The position numbers and the translations under genes were made by a program. The notes under the pieces are model-generated. The model was not told where the DNA came from. It searched no databases and worked only from the letters and a program-made list of their open reading frames with translations. DNA of 50,455 nt, taken from contig CAJKWK010000015.1 of NCBI GenBank assembly GCA_905203555.1, positions 1 through 50,455 of the forward strand, given 5' to 3'. Positions 8,380 through 16,778 of this stretch are shown piece after piece (the stretch's first letter is position 1; the number at the start of each line of letters is the position of its first letter). This DNA comes from an uncultured Lachnospiraceae bacterium. Its GTDB lineage: Bacteria > Bacillota > Clostridia > Lachnospirales > Lachnospiraceae.

Positions 8380-9567
8380 TCAAGTTGGTCTCCCACTGCA
8401 TTTCTTCATATATAAGATTCCAAGGAATAACACTGCCGGAAATACAATTGCCGCCAAAATTCCGATTTTTAAATTTTCTCCTGCCATACTGGAAACACTT
8501 CCGACAAGAGTCGGTCCCGCCGAACATCCCACATCGCCTCCAAGCGCAAGAAAAGCAAACATGGCCGTTCCGCCTTTTGGAAGTGCTGCGGTCGCTTTGC
8601 TAAAGGTCCCCGGCCACATAATGCCCACCGACAGCCCACAAACTGCACAGGCTATCAAGCTAAGCAGCGGAATCGGAAACATCGCAATTCCCAAATAACT
8701 TGCCACACATAATATGCAGCTGAATATCATAAATCGATTCAAATCGATCCGATCCCCGTATTTCCCATAAAAGGCTCTCGCTGTTCCCATAAGAATTGCA
8801 AAAGCCATTGGTCCTGCAAGATCTCCTGCCGCCTTTGTAATACCAAGTCCTTTTTCTGCAAATGCCGATGCCCACTGACTCACCGCCTGTTCACTTGCAC
8901 CCGCACAGATCATCATAGCAAATAACACCCAGAAAATCCGCATCCGGAACAAATCCCAAATCTTCATTCCCTCTTCCCCATCTTCGATCAGAGATGCCAT
9001 CGGAACTTTCAGAAATGCAATGGCATTTCCCAACGGAATCAACGCCCAGAAGATTGCTAAAATCCTCCAGTTTTCTATGCCAAACAAAGCAAAGAATAGC
9101 GTAGAGATCAAAACAACCGCTACATGTCCCCAGCAATAAAACGAATGGAGCATACTCATTGCTTTTTCTTTATTATCCGAAGGACATGCCTCGACAACCG
9201 GACTTACTAAAACTTCTAACAAGCCTCCGCCAATCGCATATACCATAACAGATATCAAAATCCCGATAAACGCAGAAGAAAACAAATTCGGAAGGAATGT
9301 CAAAAATATCAGTCCCGCCGCAGACATGATATGTGCAATCAACATAGATGCCCGATATCCTATTTTATCCACAAAACTAACTGACACCAGATCCACCAAT
9401 AACTGAACTCCAAAATTAAACGTCACAAGTAATGTGATCTGTGACAGAGGAATCCCGAAACTTCTCTGAAATGTCAAAAAAAGCAACGGAATAAAATTAT
9501 TTACGATTGCCTGAACCACATACCCCACAAAGCAGGCAGTAATCGTCTTATTATACTGATTCTTCAT
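8380..9567 (-). CDS. Major facilitator superfamily transporter
   Basis: A 395-aa integral membrane protein with about 12 hydrophobic segments split in two halves by a polar loop around residues 190-205. The first half has the MFS-type loop SVSFVDKIGYRAS between helices 2 and 3, and the second half has a related GKYGDRIDLNRF. The overall look is that of the sugar/fucose-permease-like branch, but the substrate cannot be read. GAGAGG precedes the ATG. It is upstream of the ureidoglycolate-lyase-like gene in the same direction, which hints at uptake of a related compound; that is inference only. Confidence 0.85.
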   Translation of the reverse strand: MKNQYNKTITACFVGYVVQAIVNNFIPLLFLTFQRSFGIPLSQITLLVTFNFGVQLLVDLVSVSFVDKIGYRASMLIAHIMSAAGLIFLTFLPNLFSSAFIGILISVMVYAIGGGLLEVLVSPVVEACPSDNKEKAMSMLHSFYCWGHVAVVLISTLFFALFGIENWRILAIFWALIPLGNAIAFLKVPMASLIEDGEEGMKIWDLFRMRIFWVLFAMMICAGASEQAVSQWASAFAEKGLGITKAAGDLAGPMAFAILMGTARAFYGKYGDRIDLNRFMIFSCILCVASYLGIAMFPIPLLSLIACAVCGLSVGIMWPGTFSKATAALPKGGTAMFAFLALGGDVGCSAGPTLVGSVSSMAGENLKIGILAAIVFPAVLFLGILYMKKCSGRPT

Positions 9568-9648
9568 TTAAAAACCTCTCTTCTCTTTATCATTGCAAAA
9601 CAGCACATCTGATTATTTTATCACATGCGCGGCAAGAAAAAAAGTTCC

Positions 9649-11367
9649 TTAACTCCTACAATAATTTACCACCGTTATCTGCAGCGTTCTTCTTCCCATA
9701 TATTCATTCACTGTCGGATAATATGTAAACGACATCGCCGGACTTTCTTCCATTGTTCTTAAACACGACTGCACATCTCCAAAATAAATTGCATCCATCC
9801 GGGTTCCATATTGATCTTCTACTTGAAATTTCAAAACATTCTGATTCTTTCCTATAATCCTCGGCTGGATTACTTTTAAATTTCTTTCTGCAAACAGCGG
9901 TTTTGTATTTCCCTTTCCAAAAGGTTCCAAAAGTTCCAGTTCTTCAACCAGTTCTTCCGTCACATAAGGCAGTGGCAGCTGCATATCAATCGACACCTTT
10001 TCCACCAGATCCTCTTCTGTAAGGTTCGCAAGCTCATTCATCACCTGACGAAAACGTGGTACATTTTCTTCCTCCAACGACAATCCCGCTGCCAGCTTAT
10101 GCCCTCCAAACTTCGTAAATAAAGCGCGGCATTTGCACATTTCTTCAAACATATTATAGGCTTCGATGGAACGCCCGGAACCTTTTACTCCTTCTTCTCC
10201 TTTTGTCAGCACAAATACCGGACGATAGTAACGTTCCCGAATCCTTCCGGCAATAATTCCGGCAATACTTTCATGACAATCCGGCAAATATACCACCAAC
10301 ACCTTATCCTCTTTCAAAGACGTAGTCTCTATTTGTTCAATTGCCTGTGCAACGCCTTTTTCTGTCATCTCTTTCCGGCTGTCATTGAGCGCTTTCAAAT
10401 CCTCCGCAAGCATCACAGCCTCTCTTCTTGTTTTTGCACACAAAAGCTCCAATGCACGTTTGGCAGTATCCAGACGGCCACTGGCATTGATACATGGTCC
10501 CAGTACAAAACCGATATGATAGGCATTTAATCGTTCCACCGGAATCTGTGTACATTCGATCAAAGCCTTCAAGCCTTCGTTATTGGTACACTTCAGCATT
10601 TCCAATCCCTGTTTCACAAACACCCTGTTTTCTCCGCACAAATCCATCACATCCCCGACCGTCGCAATGGCTACATTTTCCATCAGATAATCTACATCGT
10701 CCACATCCCTCTGCAGCACTTCATAAAGCGCCTCTACCACTTTATAGGCCACTGCGGCACCGCACAGCCCTTTGAACGGATATTCACAATCCGGTCGGTG
10801 CGGATCTACGACAGCATCCGCCTGCGGAATCAGATATTCTTTTTCTCCTCCCGCCTCTAAAAACGGAATTTCATGATGATCGGTTACTATAATCGTCAGA
10901 CCTTTTTCCTTCCCATACGCAATTTCTTCTGTCGCTGCAATCCCATTATCACAAGTAATAATCGTATCAACCCCAGCCTCGATCGCCCGGTCAATCAACT
11001 GACGGTTCAGACCATACCCGTCTTTGATCCGATCCGGTATATCCGTATCTACAATTGCCCCCAGCTGAGACAGTCCTTCCTGCAAAATATAAGTTGCGTT
11101 CACCCCATCTATATCGTAATCTCCAATGACTCGAATCCTTGCGCCATCTCTGATTTTTTCAGCCAGAATCTCCACTGCCCGATCCATATCTTTCATCAGC
11201 ATCCCATCATACAGATCCCCAATCGTTCCATTCAGATAAAAATCTACAGCCTCGTCTCCAATTACTTCCCGGTTTCTGATCAGTCTTGCCAAAATCGGAG
11301 AAATGTGATACTTTTTTCCGATTGCCTGAAAATCTGCTTTTTTCATTGTCACAAACCATTTTTCCAT
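9649..11367 (-). CDS. recJ: Single-stranded-DNA-specific exonuclease RecJ
   Basis: 5'-to-3' ssDNA exonuclease of recombination and mismatch repair. The 572-aa protein shows DHH-family motifs in order: VIGDYDIDG (motif I), ITCDNGI (motif II), VTDHHE (motif III, the DHH signature) and AAVAYKV with the following segment as motif IV. The DHHA1 domain has GSGRSIEAYNMFEEM and FGGHKLAAGLSLE. An OB-like C-terminal domain follows. The ATG at 11367 has AAGGAGA upstream. It is monocistronic by appearance, with a promoter at 11483-11512 and a 5' leader holding two direct repeats. Confidence 0.95.
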   Translation of the reverse strand: MEKWFVTMKKADFQAIGKKYHISPILARLIRNREVIGDEAVDFYLNGTIGDLYDGMLMKDMDRAVEILAEKIRDGARIRVIGDYDIDGVNATYILQEGLSQLGAIVDTDIPDRIKDGYGLNRQLIDRAIEAGVDTIITCDNGIAATEEIAYGKEKGLTIIVTDHHEIPFLEAGGEKEYLIPQADAVVDPHRPDCEYPFKGLCGAAVAYKVVEALYEVLQRDVDDVDYLMENVAIATVGDVMDLCGENRVFVKQGLEMLKCTNNEGLKALIECTQIPVERLNAYHIGFVLGPCINASGRLDTAKRALELLCAKTRREAVMLAEDLKALNDSRKEMTEKGVAQAIEQIETTSLKEDKVLVVYLPDCHESIAGIIAGRIRERYYRPVFVLTKGEEGVKGSGRSIEAYNMFEEMCKCRALFTKFGGHKLAAGLSLEEENVPRFRQVMNELANLTEEDLVEKVSIDMQLPLPYVTEELVEELELLEPFGKGNTKPLFAERNLKVIQPRIIGKNQNVLKFQVEDQYGTRMDAIYFGDVQSCLRTMEESPAMSFTYYPTVNEYMGRRTLQITVVNYCRS

Positions 11368-11436
11368 TCTTTCGTCTCCTTACACCAGATCCACATCTGT
11401 CTCTATCTCTTATCCTTCATATATTGATACATTTCT

Positions 11437-11477
11437 AAAAAACACTTACACAATAGCGCACTTTCAAAAAACACTTA
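11437..11477. repeat. Two 12-bp direct repeats in the recJ leader
   Basis: AAAAAACACTTA occurs at 11437-11448 and 11466-11477 on the plus strand, 29 bp start to start (nearly three helical turns). The upstream copy begins at about the predicted start of transcription. It could be an operator; it does not match the Gram-positive LexA box. Confidence 0.45.
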
Positions 11478-11482
11478 TATGT

Positions 11483-11512
11483 ATTATATAATCAATCCCC
11501 CTCTGCAAACAA
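11483..11512 (-). promoter_or_regulatory. Probable promoter of recJ
   Basis: On the minus strand TTGTTT (11507-11512), 18-bp spacer, TATAAT (11483-11488). It gives a leader of about 110 nt before recJ. Confidence 0.5.
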
Positions 11513-11515
11513 GTC

Positions 11516-11550
11516 AAAAAAAGAAGGTTTTCCTCCCCCGGAAAACCTTC
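11516..11550 (-). terminator. Intrinsic terminator after secDF
   Basis: Stem GAAGGTTTTCC / GGAAAACCTTC (11523-11533 and 11540-11550) with a 6-nt loop, followed on the minus strand by seven T. It closes the scfA-scfB-secDF transcript. A shorter T run on the other side is of little use, as no rightward gene precedes it. Confidence 0.85.
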
Positions 11551-11597
11551 TTTTCTTAAAAACTTCTTATTAAGCAATATATGTTCTTATTCTGTTC

Positions 11598-13865
11598 TTA
11601 TTTTGCAGCCTTTTTCTCACTGCGTGTTTTCATTATGTACCACAGAGCACCTGTAATACATACAGAAGAATATGCTCCACAGATAATACCTACCATTAAC
11701 GGAAGAGCAAATTCCTTAATAGAGCTTACACCCATCACAAATAAAATAGCTACCATAACAAAGGTTGTCAAAGAGGTATAAATACTTCTCGTCAAGGTCT
11801 TTGTAATACATCTGTTCACCAATGTATCCAGTGTTTCTTCCCGTTTCTTTGTCTTCAGTTCTTCACGAATACGGTCAAAGATAACGATTGTCGCATTGAT
11901 TGAGTAACCCACGATTGTAAGCATACATGCAATAAATGTATTACCTACAGATACTCTTGCAATTACATAAAATGTCAATACAATGAGAACATCATGTACC
12001 AATGCCATAACCGCACTGGTCGCAAAACGGATATCCTTGAAACGGAACCAGATATAAAGCAGCATACAGATTGTAGCAACAAGCACTGCAACGATCGCAT
12101 CCTGACGCATCTCTGAACTTACTGTAGAGCTGATGTTTTCAGCAGTAATTTCTTTTTCATCCACCTGGAAATTGTCAACCATTGCTTTGTTGAATGCTTC
12201 TCGTTTTTCCAGATCCAATGTCTGTGTTTTAAAGATAACCTGATTTGTTCCTGCAACTTTCTGTACCTGTACGTTCTTATCACCGGTTGCTTCTTCAATC
12301 AACGGAACAATCTTCTCATCGATTTCTTCCAGAGTATAATCCTCTGCAAATGTAATATTTGTAGATGTTCCACCTCTGAATTCAAGGCTGTAATTCAACG
12401 CGCCTACGCCGCGGGAAGAATTCACTCCCATAAATACGAATCCAACCAGGATCAATGCGATGGAAATTCCAAAGAACGCTTTTCTCTTTCCAAGGAAATT
12501 GATCGGTGTTCTTTCTTTCAAAATTCTTCCATAAACCTTCTGGCTTCGGATTCCGATTGCATAGAAAGAATAAATGATTAAACGAGTAATCACCAATGCT
12601 GTAAACATGGAAACTACGATACCGAGTGCCAATGTCTGTGCAAATCCCTTTACAGTACCACTTCCCAGCAGCCACAATACTGCTGCTGCGATCAGAGTTG
12701 TAATATTACCGTCAACAATTGCAGACAGCGCTTTCTGGAAACCTGCATTTAAAGAGGTCTTAACAGATTTTTCAGCTGACAATTCTTCTTTTACTCTGGC
12801 AAAAATAATGACATTTGCATCTACTGCCATACCAATACCAAGAATAATACCTGCAATACCAGGTAAAGTTAAAGTAATATCAAATGCATTTAAAAGCACC
12901 AGGATCAATCCTGTATAGATCAACAGCGCTAAACTGGATGCCAATCCCGGAATCAAATAAATAAAGCACATAAAAATACATACAATTGCAAGACCGATTG
13001 CTCCGGCTTTTAAACTGGTGCTGATTGCTGCTTCTCCAAGCTGTGCTCCTACGACATTCGAACGCAGTTCCTCAAGTTCCAGATTCAATCCACCGATACG
13101 AATTGTAGATGCCAGCTTGTCTGCCTCTTCAAATGACATGCTTCCTTCGATCACGGCACGTCCGTCATTGATCTCCGCATTTACATTCGGCACACTTACA
13201 AATGCTCCATCGTAATAAATACCGATGCTCTCTCCTGCCGCCTTCGCTGCCTGTGTAGCAGCTGCAAATTTCTCAGTTCCTTCTTTATTCAGTTCCAGTG
13301 AAACGACATTTTTTGTAGCATTCGTTGTCTGGTCGCTGTAAGTCTCTGCTTCTGCACTTTTAATATCAGTACCTGTCAGCACGATAGAACCATCTGCTTC
13401 CAGTTCTTCGATTGTTTTATTCAGCACAAAATCCTTCGCCATATCTCCGGTACTTCCGGTCTGTGAATAATTCGCCTGACCGGCGCTGTCCTTCTCGGAA
13501 ATAAAATACAGAGAACCCGGCTGACCCAATTCATCCAAAATCTGATTGGCATCTGTTACTCCCGGAATCTCGATACTGATTCTGTCTGTTCCTTCCTGAT
13601 AAACAGTTGCCTCTGTACTGTACTGCTCTACACGTTTCTGCAGCTTGTAGATCGTATCTGACATATCTTCCTCTGACGGAGTTTCTCCTTTTACCTGATA
13701 AGTGATGCTGACACCGCCTTCCAGATCAAGACCAAGATTGATATTCTTGGCAGCACCCACCTTACCGTTTCCCCATCCGACAATTGTTGTAAATCCCAAC
13801 ACTGCCATCAGAACGGCAACCAGAATCAAATTAATGATTCCTTTGCTTTTCTTCATGTTATTCAT
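11598..13865 (-). CDS. secDF: Fused protein translocase subunit SecDF
   Basis: Membrane component that uses the proton gradient to help complete export through SecYEG. At 755 aa it joins SecD and SecF in one chain. The SecD half has the N-terminal helix, the large periplasmic-type domain beginning LGLDLEGGVSITYQV, and six helices including the TLPGIAGIILGIGMAVDANVII segment (shown here in part). The SecF half begins near residue 440 and contains LEFRGGT, then VGYSINATIVIFDRIREEL. The start at 13865 overlaps the scfB stop by 8 bp with AGGAAG upstream, so translation is coupled to the SCIFF maturase. A terminator follows at 11516-11550. Confidence 0.95.
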   Translation of the reverse strand: MNNMKKSKGIINLILVAVLMAVLGFTTIVGWGNGKVGAAKNINLGLDLEGGVSITYQVKGETPSEEDMSDTIYKLQKRVEQYSTEATVYQEGTDRISIEIPGVTDANQILDELGQPGSLYFISEKDSAGQANYSQTGSTGDMAKDFVLNKTIEELEADGSIVLTGTDIKSAEAETYSDQTTNATKNVVSLELNKEGTEKFAAATQAAKAAGESIGIYYDGAFVSVPNVNAEINDGRAVIEGSMSFEEADKLASTIRIGGLNLELEELRSNVVGAQLGEAAISTSLKAGAIGLAIVCIFMCFIYLIPGLASSLALLIYTGLILVLLNAFDITLTLPGIAGIILGIGMAVDANVIIFARVKEELSAEKSVKTSLNAGFQKALSAIVDGNITTLIAAAVLWLLGSGTVKGFAQTLALGIVVSMFTALVITRLIIYSFYAIGIRSQKVYGRILKERTPINFLGKRKAFFGISIALILVGFVFMGVNSSRGVGALNYSLEFRGGTSTNITFAEDYTLEEIDEKIVPLIEEATGDKNVQVQKVAGTNQVIFKTQTLDLEKREAFNKAMVDNFQVDEKEITAENISSTVSSEMRQDAIVAVLVATICMLLYIWFRFKDIRFATSAVMALVHDVLIVLTFYVIARVSVGNTFIACMLTIVGYSINATIVIFDRIREELKTKKREETLDTLVNRCITKTLTRSIYTSLTTFVMVAILFVMGVSSIKEFALPLMVGIICGAYSSVCITGALWYIMKTRSEKKAAK

Positions 13866-15282
13866 TGCTCTTTTCTTCCTTTCTGTCCGCTAAAGCTGCC
13901 TTAATCATAATCGCGCACTCTACACGCTTACGCTCCATCTCACAACTCACATCGTAGGTATCATTGATTGTGTGATGGAATTTATATGAATTTGCCATGC
14001 AGCCTCCACTGCAGTAAAATCTGGCAAAACAGCTTCTGCACTTTTCTTTTGAATACACACTACATCCGCGGAATGCATCTGCAATCTCCGGTTTTGTAAT
14101 CCCCTCATCTACATTTCCCATAAGGAAATCCTCATCGCCAACAAATTGGTGGCAAGGATACAAATCTCCCCAAGGGGTCACTGCCAGATATTCGGTTCCG
14201 GATCCACAGCCGGATAATCTTTTGGCAACACAAGGGCCGCCTTCCAGATCAATCATAAAGTGGAAGAAATTAAATCCTTTCCCCATCCGTTCTCTTTCCA
14301 CCATCATCTTAGCGAGCTTATCGTATTCTTCAAAAATCTGCGGCAGATCACTTTCCCGAATTGCATACGGATCTGTCTCTTCTCCGACAACCGGCTCAAT
14401 TGATATCTGCTCAAATCCAAGTTCTGCATAATGTTCCACATCCTTGGAAAAATCAAGATTCTCTCTTGTAAATGTGCCGCGGATATAATACTTCTCCTGA
14501 TTCCGGCTCTCTGCCAGTTTCTGGAACTTCGGTACAATCAGGTCATAACTTCCTTTTCCATTTCGGAATGGCCGCATCTTATCATTGACCTCTTTCCGAC
14601 CATCCATACTCAGCACAACATTATCCATTTCTTTGTTAACAAATTCCTGTACTTCATCATTTAACAGAACGCCATTGGTAGTCAAAGTAAAACGGAAATG
14701 CTTGTCATGGAGTTTTTCCTGTTCTCTTCCATAGGCAACCAAATCCTTCACTACCTGCCAGTTCATCAACGGCTCTCCGCCAAAGAAATCTACTTCCAGA
14801 TTCCGTCTGCTGCCAGAATTAGCAATCAAAAAGTCAAGCGCTTTTTTTCCGACTTCATAGGACATCAGCGCGCGCCTTCCATGATATTCTCCTTCCTCCG
14901 CAAAACAATAACGGCAAGCAAGATTACAATCATGAGCAATATGCAGACAAAGCGCCTTCACTACTGTCTTTCTCTGTTTTACTTCTTCTATGTAGTCTTC
15001 ATAAATATCCTGCGTAAATAACTGACCATGTTCTGTCAATTCACTAAGCGCTTCTAATATTTCTTTCAGTTCTGTCTGATCGATCTGTTTTTCTGCTGCC
15101 TGTAATTCCTTTTCTACATACTGTAATGTCTCTTCAGACAACAGCGTTTCTGCTGTATGACAGGGATTCTGCTTTTCCAGACAGGCAATCACATCATATG
15201 CAGACTCATCTACCACGTGAACAGAACCACTATTCACGTCTAAGACGATATTATATCCATTATTCTGGTACTGATGTATCAC
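13858..15282 (-). CDS. scfB: SCIFF peptide maturase, radical SAM/SPASM protein
   Basis: Installs thioether cross-links in the SCIFF precursor encoded just upstream. The 474-aa protein has an N-terminal RiPP-recognition-like region (about 1-95), a radical SAM domain with CNLACRYC near 115-122, and FFGGEPLMNW downstream. The C-terminal SPASM domain holds the auxiliary cluster cysteines, seen in GDLYPCHQF, CRSCFARFYCSGGC and a late VSCEMERKRVEC. It is known for the family that these enzymes link Cys to non-alpha carbons (ranthipeptides). The start is GTG at 15282 with GAGAGG upstream. It overlaps secDF by 8 bp and lies 130 bp after scfA. Confidence 0.95.
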   Translation of the reverse strand: MIHQYQNNGYNIVLDVNSGSVHVVDESAYDVIACLEKQNPCHTAETLLSEETLQYVEKELQAAEKQIDQTELKEILEALSELTEHGQLFTQDIYEDYIEEVKQRKTVVKALCLHIAHDCNLACRYCFAEEGEYHGRRALMSYEVGKKALDFLIANSGSRRNLEVDFFGGEPLMNWQVVKDLVAYGREQEKLHDKHFRFTLTTNGVLLNDEVQEFVNKEMDNVVLSMDGRKEVNDKMRPFRNGKGSYDLIVPKFQKLAESRNQEKYYIRGTFTRENLDFSKDVEHYAELGFEQISIEPVVGEETDPYAIRESDLPQIFEEYDKLAKMMVERERMGKGFNFFHFMIDLEGGPCVAKRLSGCGSGTEYLAVTPWGDLYPCHQFVGDEDFLMGNVDEGITKPEIADAFRGCSVYSKEKCRSCFARFYCSGGCMANSYKFHHTINDTYDVSCEMERKRVECAIMIKAALADRKEEKSNE

Positions 15283-15335
15283 AACAGATACCTCTCTTTC
15301 TCTCTTTTTCTCTCTATCCTACTTTAAACAAGGAT

Positions 15336-15368
15336 AAGGCAGCGCCCGAAGTCGCTGGTCGCTGCCTT
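15336..15368 (-). promoter_or_regulatory. Hairpin between scfA and scfB
   Basis: AAGGCAGCG (15336-15344) pairs with CGCTGCCTT (15360-15368), loop 15 nt. On the minus strand no T run follows, so it is not a classic terminator. It could protect the peptide mRNA's 3' end or reduce read-through, giving more precursor than enzyme. Confidence 0.6.
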
Positions 15369-15412
15369 TGTCTACATACTCTTATCTCATCGAGAATTCT
15401 ATGCTATCCCTA

Positions 15413-15556
15413 TTATTTTTTGTGTTCACAAGTCTGGTTTCCTACTGTACAGGAAGTCTTGCATGCAGACTGACAAGATGTCTGGCACTCGCCACATCCA
15501 CCTTTTTTTACTGTATGGTTTAATGTCTGAGTATTCAGTGTTTTAATATGTTTCAT
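15413..15556 (-). CDS. scfA: SCIFF ranthipeptide precursor (six Cys in forty-five)
   Basis: A 47-aa peptide translated by hand: N-terminal leader KHIKTLNTQTLNHTVKKGG, then a core with six cysteines at 21, 24, 28, 32, 36 and 43, and a lysine tail. The spacing and the KHIKTL start are those of the SCIFF family, nearly universal in Clostridia. Thr residues between the cysteines (for example in CQTSC and CKTSC) are candidate acceptors for Cys-to-Thr thioethers. TAGGAGG stands eight bases before the ATG, a very strong site, fitting high expression. The maturase scfB and secDF follow in the same direction. The biological role of SCIFF peptides remains unclear; a signalling role has been proposed for ranthipeptides in some clostridia. 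Confidence 0.95.
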   Translation of the reverse strand: MKHIKTLNTQTLNHTVKKGGCGECQTSCQSACKTSCTVGNQTCEHKK

Positions 15557-15592
15557 CTCAATGTCCTCCTACTATTTCATAATGATATTGCA

Positions 15593-15601
15593 ATTATATC
15601 A
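15593..15601 (-). promoter_or_regulatory. Extended -10 promoter of scfA
   Basis: TGATATAAT on the minus strand is a TGn-extended perfect -10. At 17 bp upstream the hexamer is TTTAAA, a poor -35, within an A/T-rich tract. The predicted leader is about 30 nt. Confidence 0.6.
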
Positions 15602-15629
15602 CACCGGGAACTGATTTTAAAGTGTTTTT

Positions 15630-16019
15630 TTATGAAATCATCCCGCCCAGCATACCGCCGCCCGCACACAGGAGAAACGTAGTCAGCAGATTACTCCCGG
15701 CATCCTGTAAAGAATGGTAAATTCCTACTGAAACTAGCAAAAGCAGCACAAAATACAACACGCCAACAATCATCCCCCAAAGGAATTTTCGCTCCCCTGC
15801 CGATTTTCCAATTACAAATCCTCCGATCAAAGTAGACACAATATAAATCACAATAATTCCGGCAGTCACCTTACTCTCATCCAGCTCCATTTTATAAAAG
15901 ACTCCTGCAAGGATAAGCAATAAAATTCCGCTGACTGCATAAGCGCACAACAAAGCCTTTAAGACCCAGACGATTTTTTTCTCCCAGCCTACCACACTAC
16001 TTTTGTCTGTTTTTTTCAT
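15630..16019 (-). CDS. TIGR04086 family membrane protein
   Basis: A 129-aa protein with four predicted membrane helices (roughly residues 14-36, 48-70, 76-99 and 105-128) ending in a glycine-rich GGGMLGGMIS. It matches the small TIGR04086 (YrzE-like) family of Firmicutes. The function is unknown. Start at 16019 is chosen because AAGGAG lies nine bases upstream; in-frame ATGs further upstream have weaker sites. It follows spoVT by 72 bp in the same direction and could share its transcript. Confidence 0.8.
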   Translation of the reverse strand: MKKTDKSSVVGWEKKIVWVLKALLCAYAVSGILLLILAGVFYKMELDESKVTAGIIVIYIVSTLIGGFVIGKSAGERKFLWGMIVGVLYFVLLLLVSVGIYHSLQDAGSNLLTTFLLCAGGGMLGGMIS

Positions 16020-16091
16020 AGCTCCCATCTCCTTCATACGTTCTTTATTTGACTTTATGAAATCCAAGAGCCTTTTAGAACCTGTACCGTT

Positions 16092-16640
16092 CTATTGTTC
16101 CATCTGTTTTCCCAGGAATACGGCAGCGCTTAATATAACCTTCTGTTCTGCTTCTCCGATTTTTTTCCTGCTTTCTTTTTTCAGCAAAACAACACTTCCG
16201 ATTACATCCCCCTGACATATGATCGGATAGATCAATTCTTCTGCCCCATATTCTTCTGCCCCGTCTGCTATGTTCAGATAATGAGACTCTTCTTTTCCTG
16301 CCAAGATACACTCTCTTCTTTGAAGAGCATTTTCAAATTCTTTTCGAATCATTTTATCCTGTAATTCCTTTCGCCCCGTTCCGGCTGCCGCAATAATCTG
16401 ATCATTATCCGTAATACATACCGTCTCTCCAAGCGTCTGGCTCAAACTCTCCGCATATTGTTTTGCAAACGCAGCCAATTCTCCAATGGGAGAATATTTT
16501 TTCAAAATCACTTCTCCCTCCCGATCCGTAAAAATTTCCAGCGGATCCCCTTCTCTGATTCGAAGTGTTCTCCTGATTTCCTTCGGGATTACAACTCTCC
16601 CCAAATCATCAATACGACGTACAATTCCCGTTGCTTTCAT
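16092..16640 (-). CDS. spoVT: Stage V sporulation protein T, AbrB-type regulator
   Basis: DNA-binding regulator active in the forespore, which tunes sigma-G dependent genes. The 182-aa protein has an N-terminal swapped-hairpin AbrB domain (KATGIVRRIDDLGRVVIPKE, residues 2-21) and a C-terminal GAF-like domain from about 55 to 180. This length separates SpoVT from AbrB and Abh, which lack the GAF part. The start at 16640 has TGGAGG upstream; a longer frame to 16712 begins inside the promoter region. The promoter at 16682-16711 resembles the sigma-G/sigma-F class. It indicates that the organism is, or recently was, a spore former. Confidence 0.93.
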   Translation of the reverse strand: MKATGIVRRIDDLGRVVIPKEIRRTLRIREGDPLEIFTDREGEVILKKYSPIGELAAFAKQYAESLSQTLGETVCITDNDQIIAAAGTGRKELQDKMIRKEFENALQRRECILAGKEESHYLNIADGAEEYGAEELIYPIICQGDVIGSVVLLKKESRKKIGEAEQKVILSAAVFLGKQMEQ

Positions 16641-16681
16641 ATCTATCTTCCTCCATTTCCGATACTTTCCAATTCTGGGAA

Positions 16682-16711
16682 TAGTATCTGTAAAAAATAG
16701 AGTTTTATTCA
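16682..16711 (-). promoter_or_regulatory. Sigma-G/F-like promoter of spoVT
   Basis: On the minus strand TGAATA (16706-16711), 17 bp, GATACTA (16682-16688). Forespore promoters have a -35 like GHATR and a -10 like CATNNTA; here one -10 base differs. In Bacillus subtilis spoVT is sigma-G dependent. Confidence 0.5.
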
Positions 16712-16716
16712 TTCTA

Positions 16717-16745
16717 TTGAAAAACAGAGTGCGTTCTGTTAAAAT
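16717..16745 (+). promoter_or_regulatory. Promoter of pduL and the AEC permease
   Basis: TTGAAA (16717-16722), 17 bp, TAAAAT (16740-16745), 33 bp before the pduL start. It points away from spoVT, and its -35 lies next to the spoVT promoter. Confidence 0.65.
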
Positions 16746-16778
16746 GAAATATCATTGTTAACGAGAGAGGGAACATCT

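Noticed and set aside
8303..8527. N-terminal extension of the ureidoglycolate-lyase-like gene
   Set aside because: It overlaps the end of the MFS gene, has no family similarity, and a good ribosome site precedes the start at 8302.
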